Of a stretch of DNA of 64,000 nucleotides, positions 55,101 through 62,408 are shown in pieces; within the stretch, counting starts at the first letter, position 1; every line of letters begins with the position of its first letter. The translations under genes and the position numbers were made by a program. The DNA comes from an uncultured Duncaniella sp. (lineage in GTDB: Bacteria; Bacteroidota; Bacteroidia; Bacteroidales; Muribaculaceae): the NCBI GenBank assembly GCA_910587515.1, contig CAJULW010000017.1, positions 62,001 through 126,000 of the forward strand, read 5' to 3'. Below the pieces are notes generated by a model. That model had not been told where the DNA came from. It saw only the letters and a list, made by a program, of their open reading frames with translations, and searched no databases.

Positions 55101-55453
55101 ACTTCGTCAAGTACGGAGGCTTCTGGTTCGAGTGTGATGTTGATCACTGATTTTCCGTTGACGGCTATTTCCTGGGTGCTATATCCCACGTAGCTGAAAC
55201 GGAGTTTCGCGTTGTCCGGCACGTTTTTCAGCGAGTAATTTCCGTCAACGTCGGTTGCTACTCCATTGACAGTACCGACAATCACTACGTTGGCGCCTAT
55301 CATCGGCTCTCCCTCGTTATCGATAACCGTACCGCTTACTGTTCTGGTCTGTGCATTGAGGGCCAAGGCCGTAAAGGCGAGAAGCACAAATGTGCACAAC
55401 CGATGCATGATGCCATACCGCACGGTCGGCATAAAGCAATGTTCGATTTTCAT
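52181..55453 (-). CDS. SusC/RagA-family TonB-dependent transporter
   Basis: 1090-residue outer-membrane importer. CarboxypepD_reg domain (VSGTVIDNEGEPMIGANVVI..., to about 120), TonB-box-like EVVAIGYATVRRKDLTAA, plug (GVNVITQSGAPGAEINITVRGG; PLYIVDGFKMD; IETIDVMKDASATAIYGSAGANGVILITTKSG), then the barrel to FGLNLTF. Signal peptide: MHRLCTFVLLAFTALALNAQ, so start ATG 55408 is a realistic alternative to 55453 or 55432. With SusD and pectate lyase this is a small PUL for pectin. Confidence 0.95.
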   Translation of the reverse strand: MKIEHCFMPTVRYGIMHRLCTFVLLAFTALALNAQTRTVSGTVIDNEGEPMIGANVVIVGTVNGVATDVDGNYSLKNVPDNAKLRFSYVGYSTQEIAVNGKSVINITLEPEASVLDEVVAIGYATVRRKDLTAATASVGGAELAKVPATTAAQALTGKAAGVNVITQSGAPGAEINITVRGGTSITQGSEPLYIVDGFKMDQGLQNVDINDIETIDVMKDASATAIYGSAGANGVILITTKSGKSGKSEVSYNGYVSFSRLGKKLDLLNVEDYVKYQYEFQALRGNLDNFAGIFGGSINDPDFHSGAYDRIEQNYRNRESIDWQDEVFGNTGVTQNHNVSITGGNERTNFMVSYNYTGEDGIMKKHNYEKNSVRAKLRHELFKGVRFDFAASLQSTTIEGGGSLGGTLKQTILQPITGGERWTNDQMLNSDLTDDFASMPGGTNYDANNPIINNNAIDNKRYKRMATVNAGLEIDIIKGLTFRTAGSYMWQQVRKDYWDNGKTKVAFQNNSPYGYGYRNNSENSNWQITNTLSYMFDIDKKHSFTALLGQETAHWEAMKLDNEYRGFPDGNFGLNDVSMATPYKWSSSKATQGLVSVFGRISYGYEGRYLLNATVRGDGTSKFARGKKWDFFPSVSAAWRISEEKFMESTRDYIQNLKLRAGYGVAGNNKIDDNMYATTYGSGHYGQGSSDFITYVPGTTLGNPELVWEKTKTVNIGLDVSAFNSRVNLQVDWYNNQSDNLLILNKIPSSTGYTDQYQNIGSIRNRGVEVVLNTVNISSRDFSWTMDFNIAFNRSKVLSIYGKSGDESWLKDYESRMGFLIEKGKPLGQFYGLIYDGLYTTDDFEQLPDGGYKLKDGVPSLKGFNRSAVRPGDAKYKPTAGETDADGNPVWSVNDRTVIGNAAPKFTGGWNNTFRYKGFDLTVFMNFSYGNKVFNMSTQRFIGPYLPNQNTLSKMANRFTLVDPLTGETTKDLARLAELNPDQYGKGLMWNISENNKTAISDHSSYYIEDGSFLRLNTITLGYTLPKNIIKKAKLSNLRIYATANNIHTFTDYTGYDPEVAVSESALTPGIDNSSYPRAKSWVFGLNLTF

Positions 55454-55488
55454 AATAGATTTAAAGTTAAAATGTATGATATTTCTGT

Positions 55489-55507
55489 GTCGGGAACAAT
55501 TCCCGAC
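55489..55507 (-). promoter_or_regulatory. Leader hairpin upstream of susC
   Basis: 8-bp stem GTCGGGAA/TTCCCGAC with a 3-base loop, arms 55489-55496 and 55500-55507, in the predicted 5' leader about 36-54 nt before the start codon. Confidence 0.5.
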
Positions 55508-55578
55508 ATACTTAAAAAGCCTATACTATTGTATTGCGGTGCGTTAACAAATGAACACAATAATCCCTGAATATTTTG

Positions 55579-55613
55579 CAAAATTAAACAAAACAAGGGT
55601 TTTTACCCCCCCC
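55579..55613 (-). promoter_or_regulatory. Putative susC promoter with G-tract
   Basis: TAATTTTG (minus, 55586-55579) preceded 19 bp upstream by G8 (55613-55606) instead of TTTG. Confidence 0.5.
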
Positions 55614-55650
55614 GATTTGTTAAAATATGTCAATAAGGTGCCGGTGGCTA

Positions 55651-55717
55651 TTTTGAGCGATCAAGCGATGCAGGCATGACCAAAATGGTCATGCCTGCAT
55701 CGCTTGATCGCTCAAAA
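55651..55717. terminator. 32-bp perfect hairpin after ftsZ
   Basis: Arms 55651-55682 and 55686-55717, three-base loop. Ends the ftsZ transcript; it is longer and more perfect than usual. Confidence 0.85.
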
Positions 55718-55755
55718 AGGAGGTCGCTCTGACGTACAGACCTCTTAATCATGTT

Positions 55756-57189
55756 TTAACCGAAGCAAAAAGTCTGGTTTGATGAATTCGAGATTGAAGA
55801 ATTTGTATTAGGCATTGATGCGTCGATAGCTCCGTTGCGTACGTCTTCGACTATCCTGCGGTCTCGCTTGTATGTAGGGTATTTTTCCAATATATCACAT
55901 ATTGCATCGTCATCGAGTTGGTTGATTCCGAGAATGATCGTCGATGAACGGTCTTTGCCTTCGGTCAGATCTTTTATTTTGGTTATACCATATTCTTCAG
56001 CGAGGCGTTCGTCGGACACCTCCGGCTCTTTCGGTGTGGATTTCGGTGTGGGCTGCGGTGCCGGTTGGGGAGCTGATCCTGGAGTTGTATTGATGTTTCC
56101 CGGACGTGATCCGGGTGTTCCCATCGTGAATCCGAATCCGCTTGAGGCGCCTCCGGCCATCAATTCTTCCTCTTCTTCGCGCAAGGTAACGTCGAAGCCG
56201 GCCGCGAGTATTGTCATCTTGACTCCGTTGCCGAGGTTCTCGTCGAATCCCACGCCCCAAATGACATCGACATCTGTGTTGATGGAGCCGATGAAGTCTG
56301 TGATCTCGCGAGTTTCGCTCATAAGGAATTTTTCTTCAGCGTTGGGGTTGAAGAACAGATTGAATAGCAGCTTCTTTGAGCCGAGAATATCACGGTTTTT
56401 CAACAATGGTGAGTTGAGGGCGTCGTGTATGGCTTTTGTGACACGGTTTTCTCCTTCACCGAATCCTGTGGATATTATCGCTGCTCCACCGTCGCGTAAA
56501 GTGGTGTCGACATCGTTGAAGTCGAGGTTTATAAGTCCGTTACAGGTTATAAGTTCGGAGATTGAACGCGCAGCGATTGACAAAGTGTCGTCCGCTTTGC
56601 CGAAGGCGTTGAGGAAGTCGAGGTCTCCGTAGATTTCACCGAGGCGTTCGTTGTTGATGACGAGGAGGGCGTCGACATGCTTTGCCATCTCGTCGGCTCC
56701 CGCTATCGCCTTTTTGATTTTTTTCTGTCCCTCGAAAAGGAAGGGAATGGTCACGATGCCGATGGTCAGCAGGCCGCGTTCTTTCGCTATCCGCGCCACG
56801 ACGGGTGCGGCTCCTGTTCCTGTTCCGCCTCCCATGCCAGCGGTGATGAACACCATTTTGGTTTGGTCGTCGAAAAGAGCCGCTATATCCTCGGAACTTT
56901 CCTCTGCGAAATCGCGCGCTTTCTCTGGTTTGTTGCCGGCGCCGAGTCCGTCGCCTATTTCGAGTGTGTGTGGTACACGAGAGTGGCAGAGAGTCTGGTG
57001 ATCGGTATTTATATTGACAAAGGACACATTTTTAATGCCCTGAACATACATGTGGTTGACAGCGTTGTTGCCACCTCCACCGACACCGATAGCCATGATG
57101 TTGCATACGAGGTCGGATGCTCCTTGGTTGCTTTTGAATGCGGAGGTGTCGGAAAGATCCTGATTATAGTTGCTTTTAAGTTCGTCCAT
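55756..57189 (-). CDS. ftsZ: Cell division protein FtsZ
   Basis: Tubulin-like GTPase that forms the Z ring. Gly-rich GVGGGGNN at 35-42, tubulin signature GGGTGTG at 120-126 and the T7 loop NLDFNDVDTTLRDGG. The core ends near 330; then comes a Pro/Thr-rich linker (GSRPGNINTTPGSAPQPAP...) with further conserved LPTYKRDRR-type residues and the tail SNQTFCFG, which may be the FtsA-binding end. 477 residues. Last gene of the dcw cluster here. Confidence 0.98.
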   Translation of the reverse strand: MDELKSNYNQDLSDTSAFKSNQGASDLVCNIMAIGVGGGGNNAVNHMYVQGIKNVSFVNINTDHQTLCHSRVPHTLEIGDGLGAGNKPEKARDFAEESSEDIAALFDDQTKMVFITAGMGGGTGTGAAPVVARIAKERGLLTIGIVTIPFLFEGQKKIKKAIAGADEMAKHVDALLVINNERLGEIYGDLDFLNAFGKADDTLSIAARSISELITCNGLINLDFNDVDTTLRDGGAAIISTGFGEGENRVTKAIHDALNSPLLKNRDILGSKKLLFNLFFNPNAEEKFLMSETREITDFIGSINTDVDVIWGVGFDENLGNGVKMTILAAGFDVTLREEEEELMAGGASSGFGFTMGTPGSRPGNINTTPGSAPQPAPQPTPKSTPKEPEVSDERLAEEYGITKIKDLTEGKDRSSTIILGINQLDDDAICDILEKYPTYKRDRRIVEDVRNGAIDASMPNTNSSISNSSNQTFCFG

Positions 57190-57223
57190 GTTCGTTTAGT
57201 GATGTGGCTTGTTTGGGTGTGTG

Positions 57224-58807
57224 TTAGTCGTCGTTCTCATCGTCTTCTACCGGCTCGGTCATTAGTGATACGACGCGGTCGCGCAGTGAGCTCCAGGCTC
57301 TTGAGAAACCGCTCTTGCGATCGTGTTGAGCCTGATATGTCTGATCTGTCTGAGCCGGTGTCGTGTCTGTGGCTGTCGTGATCTCGCGGGCTTGTTGCTG
57401 GTAGGTAGTCAACGGTTGCTGCTGGGTAGGCTGTGGCTGTTGCGGCATCGGTTGCTGGACTTGTACCGGCTGCTGTTGAGGTGTTTGCTGATAGTTTTGC
57501 TGATAATTTTGTTGTTGATAGTACGGCTGCTGTTGAGGTTGCTGTATCGGTTGTTGGTAGGTTTGTTGGATTGGTTGTTGTTGAACCGGTTGTTGGTATG
57601 GTTGTGTGATGTTTTGTTGCGATGTATTGCCGGTGTAAATACCGTGTTGCATGACGGGTTCGGGACGGCTCATGCAGTCCTGTACGTTTTTTTCTTTTGA
57701 TGCCGCTGCAAGAATCGCGAGGACGTCGACATGGTCGGCTCCATTGACACGCCCGTCAAGTATGCGTATGCGGTTGCCCGGAGTGCCGAAACGCGTTTTC
57801 ATCGTTGTGAGATTTTCAAGTCTACGGTCGAAACCGTTCAGCTTTGATCCGCGTCCGATGAGGATTATGCCTGCCGGAAGTCTGTCGGGGGTGAGTCCGG
57901 CATATTTGATATGCTCGTTTATGTTGCAGATGATTTCGCCTGCACGTGCCGCCACATAGTTATTGATGAGTCCGAAGTCGAAGCCTCCTACCGGAACACT
58001 TGCAGTCGGTTCGGTCGAGCTTAAAGCGTTTCCACCGTCAATCTTTAGATCTTCCGCGAATTCTTCAAGATAATTGAGCGTAGTGATGTCGCGGGTGATG
58101 TTTCGTGAACCCATCGGAATTGTGGAGAGATAGAGCAACACACCGTTCTTGTATATGGATACGGTGGTGGTTTCGGCTCCGAAGTCTACAAGCATACATC
58201 CCTGTCGTTTTTCTTCGGGGAACAATACGAGATCGGCTTCCGCAATCTGACGTACGAAGACATCATTTATGCCTATGTGCAGGCGTTCGTCAAGCACGTG
58301 GTTGAGATTTCTGACGAGTTGCGTGCGGCAGCTGATCAGGTTCAGGCGAGCTGATATATGGGAACCGAACATGCCGACAGCGCGGTTGGTCGGAGAGTTG
58401 TCGACGCGAAATTCGCGTGGCGCGACTCCTACGATACTGCGTTCGTGAAGTTGGTAGCCGAGAGCGTCGTTTATAATATCGCTTATAAGTTCGTTGGTGA
58501 TTTCCATTTCTGACGGAAGACGCCTTTCGATTTCGATGCTCTGCGCCATGAGAGAGCGTCCGCCTACGGAGACGTATACTCCGGTTACCTTGTGCCCCGG
58601 TTCGCGTTGCTCCAGTCGGTCGATGACGTTGCGTATGGCCGTGGCGGTCTCGACAACGTTACGTATGCAGCCGTAGCGCACTCCGTCTGCGAGTTTCTCT
58701 TCCTCGACGGCTTTGACACTCAGTGCTCCTGCCGGATCGACCGTGCCCGTAGCACCTTTGATTTTAGAGCTCCCGATTTCAAGAGCCACGATATACTTTT
58801 CTTCCAT
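57224..58807 (-). CDS. ftsA: Cell division protein FtsA with Gln-rich tail
   Basis: Actin-like membrane tether for FtsZ. Phosphate loop LEIGSSKIKG at 9-18 and DFGAETTTVSIY are intact; the FtsA-specific 1C domain follows the first. The core ends near 400. After it comes an unusual region of about 110 residues dominated by Gln, Pro and Tyr (PYQQPVQQQPIQQTYQQP and so on), then the membrane-binding amphipathic helix GFSRAWSSLRDRVVSLM and an acidic end. 527 residues, about 100 longer than most FtsA. Confidence 0.95.
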   Translation of the reverse strand: MEEKYIVALEIGSSKIKGATGTVDPAGALSVKAVEEEKLADGVRYGCIRNVVETATAIRNVIDRLEQREPGHKVTGVYVSVGGRSLMAQSIEIERRLPSEMEITNELISDIINDALGYQLHERSIVGVAPREFRVDNSPTNRAVGMFGSHISARLNLISCRTQLVRNLNHVLDERLHIGINDVFVRQIAEADLVLFPEEKRQGCMLVDFGAETTTVSIYKNGVLLYLSTIPMGSRNITRDITTLNYLEEFAEDLKIDGGNALSSTEPTASVPVGGFDFGLINNYVAARAGEIICNINEHIKYAGLTPDRLPAGIILIGRGSKLNGFDRRLENLTTMKTRFGTPGNRIRILDGRVNGADHVDVLAILAAASKEKNVQDCMSRPEPVMQHGIYTGNTSQQNITQPYQQPVQQQPIQQTYQQPIQQPQQQPYYQQQNYQQNYQQTPQQQPVQVQQPMPQQPQPTQQQPLTTYQQQAREITTATDTTPAQTDQTYQAQHDRKSGFSRAWSSLRDRVVSLMTEPVEDDENDD

Positions 58808-58846
58808 GGCGGGGTTGGTGGGTTCTATAATATGATGGAGAGTTTG

Positions 58847-59743
58847 TTATTGCTGTTTGGTTGGTATTGGTTTTTCTGAATGGGCTTTTATGCCAGGTTT
58901 TGTCTGTCCCGGGGCTACGTCGTCGCCCGCGAGCATCGTACCTGTATCGACGCTTTCGTCATCGTCATATCTGACTGCGTTCGTTCTGGCGGCGGACCGG
59001 TGTCGTTTGGATGCGACAAGTTGTCCTTTCCATTTGAGCGACAGTGTGTCGTATTTTTCCCATCCTTGTATGTGCAGAACTTCGGAATAGAATTTTTTGA
59101 GACGAGAGAATTTGTCATTGAAATCGACCGGTGCGCCCAAATTGATCACATGTTCGCGGATGACCGGGATAAGTATGATGTCAGTCGGTGATTTTACTTT
59201 TATCATGGAGATGTAGGAGTTCCAGACGGAGTCACCGGTGATATAGTTTAGGAGAGGAAGGATAGATGCGGGGGTGAATACAGTATCGGATGGATCGAAA
59301 TGCCCTTCGATTATGGGAACGTCCTTATGGTAGCGGGCGTTCGCGCTCACTCTTTTTCCCGCGCGGTTGATATAGTAGGACTCTCCGTTGTCGAAGATTC
59401 TCGCTACGGGGATGATCGGAGTCGCTTTGATGCGTATGGAGCCGTCGGTGTATCTGACTACCTGTGCGTCCTCGATTTTGTCGAGGTCAAGCAAACGTTT
59501 GCGTATGGTCTGGGTATTTATCCCGGACAAGGCCGTCCCCGGAGCTTTGAACGGGAGCGAGTCGAGCTCCCGAGCGAGTTCTGTCGGGGTTACGAAATGT
59601 TGCGCTTCTCCGTCGCTGTCATCGACCTTGATTTCGATCGAGCGGCATAGGGTTGTGTCGGCTTCATTGGCCGTCACAGTCAAGGCTATCACAAGATAGG
59701 CCGCAAGCATGATGGAAAATATTATTTTAAGATAGCGCGACAT
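58847..59743 (-). CDS. ftsQ: Cell division protein FtsQ
   Basis: Bitopic divisome protein linking early and late proteins. One N-terminal helix (KIIFSIMLAAYLVIALTV), then a POTRA domain (INTQTIRKRLLDLDKIEDAQVVRYTDGSIRIKATPIIPVARIF) and the FtsQ beta domain. A disordered C-terminal tail follows. 298 residues. Between murC and ftsA. Confidence 0.92.
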   Translation of the reverse strand: MSRYLKIIFSIMLAAYLVIALTVTANEADTTLCRSIEIKVDDSDGEAQHFVTPTELARELDSLPFKAPGTALSGINTQTIRKRLLDLDKIEDAQVVRYTDGSIRIKATPIIPVARIFDNGESYYINRAGKRVSANARYHKDVPIIEGHFDPSDTVFTPASILPLLNYITGDSVWNSYISMIKVKSPTDIILIPVIREHVINLGAPVDFNDKFSRLKKFYSEVLHIQGWEKYDTLSLKWKGQLVASKRHRSAARTNAVRYDDDESVDTGTMLAGDDVAPGQTKPGIKAHSEKPIPTKQQ

Positions 59744-59776
59744 TGTGAGAAATGGTCAGCTTTCGTTTTAGGTTGC

Positions 59777-61159
59777 TTATAGAGTGTCGATTATTGCCGG
59801 AATGAAAGTATTGATGTCTCCGGCCCCAAGTGTCAGCAGGATGTCAAAGTTACGATTTTTCAATGTCTCCACCAATTTTTCTTTGTTAATTAAGATTTTG
59901 TCACCGCACTTGACTTTTTCAAAAATCATGTCTGAATCCACACCTTCGATCGGTTGTTCGCGCGCTGGATATATGTCAAGGAGAATCAATGAGTCGGCTT
60001 CGGATAGGGATTCAGCGAAAGCCGTAGCGAAGTCCCGTGTGCGTGAGTATAGATGGGGCTGGAAAGCTACGGTTATTTTTCTTCCGGGGTAGAGTGCTTT
60101 TACTGATGCGATCGATTTGCGTATCTCTTCGGGATGGTGGGCGTAGTCGTCAATTATTATGCGTCCGGCTCCTTCGTTTTCTTTGAGTCGGATTTCAAAA
60201 CGACGTTTGTTGCCTCGGTAGGTGTTGATGGCTTCTCGTATGATTTCAGGCTCCCAGGCTCCTGTCAGGGATATCGCTGCCACCGCTGCTATGGCATTTT
60301 CAATATTGACCTCTACGGGTACTCCGAGATTGACATTGCGTATGGTGCCGCGCGGGGTCACGATGTCAAAAGTTATGGTTCCGTTTTCGTGACGTATGTA
60401 AGATGCGTGGAAGTCGCCTTTGTCGCGTGAATATGTGTATACTCTTACGCCATCCTGCGGACGTGGACGCAGTTTCAGTCCTTCGTGGATTATCAACGCT
60501 CCTTCAGGTTTTATAAGTTCCGTGAAATGGGCGAAACTTTCAAGGTATGCTTCCTCCGTGCCGTAGATATCGAGATGGTCGGGATCGGTGGATGTGATGA
60601 CAGCGATTGTAGGGGTGAGGTGATGGAATGAACGGTCGAATTCGTCGGCTTCGATCACACTATAGGGCGATGACGGACTGAGCAGGAAATTTGTACCGTA
60701 ATTGACGGATTCTCCACCTAGAAAGGCGTTGCAGCCAACCGAACCGCTCTTAAGTATATGTGCCGCCATCGAGGAAGTGGTTGTTTTGCCGTGGGTTCCG
60801 GCGAAACATAGCGAGCGGGTGTCGCGAGTGATGAGTCCGAGCACTTCGGCCCGTTTCAAAATCCCGAAACCGTTTTTTCGGAAATATTTTAATATGGGGA
60901 GTGTCTCTGGAACTGCCGGAGTATAGACCACGAGCGTGTCGTCCGGATTGCGGAATGAGTCGGGTATATTGTCCTCGTTTTCGTCGAAGGTGAATAAGAC
61001 TCCTTCTTTTTCAAGTTCGGATGTCAGTGGTGTCGCTGTGCGGTCATATCCCGCCACTTTTTTGCCTTTGGCCATAAAGTAGCGTTCGAGCGCGGCCATG
61101 CCTATGCCTCCTGCTCCTACGAAATATATGTTGCTGATAGTGCTTATGTCGTGTTTCAT
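59777..61159 (-). CDS. murC: UDP-N-acetylmuramate--L-alanine ligase MurC
   Basis: Adds L-Ala to UDP-MurNAc. N-terminal Rossmann FVGAGGIGMAALERYF, ATP loop GTHGKTTTSS near residue 117, YAHHPEEIRKSI and FQPHLYSRT in the last third. 460 residues, full. Confidence 0.97.
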   Translation of the reverse strand: MKHDISTISNIYFVGAGGIGMAALERYFMAKGKKVAGYDRTATPLTSELEKEGVLFTFDENEDNIPDSFRNPDDTLVVYTPAVPETLPILKYFRKNGFGILKRAEVLGLITRDTRSLCFAGTHGKTTTSSMAAHILKSGSVGCNAFLGGESVNYGTNFLLSPSSPYSVIEADEFDRSFHHLTPTIAVITSTDPDHLDIYGTEEAYLESFAHFTELIKPEGALIIHEGLKLRPRPQDGVRVYTYSRDKGDFHASYIRHENGTITFDIVTPRGTIRNVNLGVPVEVNIENAIAAVAAISLTGAWEPEIIREAINTYRGNKRRFEIRLKENEGAGRIIIDDYAHHPEEIRKSIASVKALYPGRKITVAFQPHLYSRTRDFATAFAESLSEADSLILLDIYPAREQPIEGVDSDMIFEKVKCGDKILINKEKLVETLKNRNFDILLTLGAGDINTFIPAIIDTL

Positions 61160-61221
61160 GATGGGTGGTCGAAACTTGTAATTATGAAAGTGTTGATTGT
61201 GATATGAGGGAGTATGGTGTT

Positions 61222-62349
61222 TTATCGGATTATGGCTTCTATCCTGTCAACGATTTTCTCGTCAGCGTTTCGTAGTGCCATTTTTTTGATTTCTGTTGAC
61301 AGGTTTTGTCGTTTTGACGGATTTTCTATGAGTTTCACAATGGCAGATGGCAGTTTGTCGACAGCCTCTGCATCAAGGATCATTACCGCAGCTCCTTTTT
61401 CCGATAAAGCTTCGGCGTTGTGTCTTTGGTGATCTTCCGCAACGTTCGGGGACGGTATCAGTATACATGGCTTTCCGAGATTTTGCAGTTCGGATATGGT
61501 TCCTGCTCCAGCTCGTGAAACCACCAGATCCGCTGCTCTGTAAGCAATGTCCATGTCGGAAATGAATGTGGTGGCTTTGACGTTTTTATGGATGGCGGCC
61601 AGTGATTGGAAGTGGTCTGCACCGTAACGCCCGGTCTGCCAAAATAGGTTTATACTTTTGTTCCCGATCAGGGGCAGTGCGGCTGCTATGGCTTCGTTTA
61701 CCGTGCGTGCTCCGAGGCTTCCTCCTACGGCAAGAACCAAAGGAGTCGCGGGGGTGAATCCGAGTTTCTGTTTGGCTTCATCTTGTGAGAGCGAGCATTT
61801 CTCGAGATCGGTACGGACCGGATTGCCGGTTTTTACAATGGTTTCTGAAGGGAAGAATCGTTCCATTCCGTCGTATGCCACGCAAATGGCTTTCGCTTTG
61901 GCGGCAAGAAGTTTGTTGGTCACTCCGGCGTAAGAATTCTGTTCTTGCAGGATGGTGGGTATGCCTTGTTTCTGAGCTTGTTTGAGAACAGGACCGCTTG
62001 CGTAGCCTCCTACCCCTATAGCTATCTGCGGTTGAAAGTCACGGACTATTTTACGAGCCTTGCGGAGAGATTTCCATAGTTTGAGGAGTACTCCGAAGTT
62101 GCGCCATAGTCGTTTCCGGTCAAAGCCGGCTATAGGAAGCCCTTCGATCGGATAGCCGGCAGCGGGAACACGTTCCATCTCCATACGTCCGAGCGCACCG
62201 ACAAAACGTATGTCTGCATCAGGGTAGCGACGTTTGATGGCATTGGCTATCGAGAGCGCGGGAAATATGTGTCCTCCTGTGCCTCCTCCCGATATCAGTA
62301 CCCGTTGCAGATCTGTGCCGGTTGTATGTGTTGTTTTCTGTTCTTCCAT
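61222..62349 (-). CDS. murG: Lipid II synthase MurG (UDP-GlcNAc transferase)
   Basis: Adds GlcNAc to lipid I, forming lipid II at the inner face of the membrane. GGGTGGHIFPALSIA at about 19-33, GVGGYASGPVL, and RAGAGTISELQNLGKPCILIPSP, the donor site. I start at ATG 62349; two codons upstream the in-frame start is TTG. 375 residues. Confidence 0.97.
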   Translation of the reverse strand: MEEQKTTHTTGTDLQRVLISGGGTGGHIFPALSIANAIKRRYPDADIRFVGALGRMEMERVPAAGYPIEGLPIAGFDRKRLWRNFGVLLKLWKSLRKARKIVRDFQPQIAIGVGGYASGPVLKQAQKQGIPTILQEQNSYAGVTNKLLAAKAKAICVAYDGMERFFPSETIVKTGNPVRTDLEKCSLSQDEAKQKLGFTPATPLVLAVGGSLGARTVNEAIAAALPLIGNKSINLFWQTGRYGADHFQSLAAIHKNVKATTFISDMDIAYRAADLVVSRAGAGTISELQNLGKPCILIPSPNVAEDHQRHNAEALSEKGAAVMILDAEAVDKLPSAIVKLIENPSKRQNLSTEIKKMALRNADEKIVDRIEAIIR

Positions 62350-62408
62350 TGACAATAGACTTTACGCTTGAAACATGGATTTTGTTTGCGCTATATAAGA
62401 TTTTTTGT

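Larger units (their letters stand above)
55454..55755. other. Intergenic region between susC and ftsZ
   Basis: 302 bp holding, from left, a leader hairpin (55489-55507), a -7 box TAATTTTG on the minus strand (55579-55586), a C8 run (55606-55613) where the -33 box should be, and the ftsZ terminator (55651-55717). Confidence 0.7.

Noticed and set aside
55835..56632. 265-residue open frame opposite ftsZ
   Set aside because: Antisense shadow of a conserved gene; serine- and arginine-rich translation without recognisable domains.
57400..57660. Short repeats resembling a CRISPR array
   Set aside because: The repeats are of irregular length and in frame with the FtsA tail; no spacers and no cas genes.
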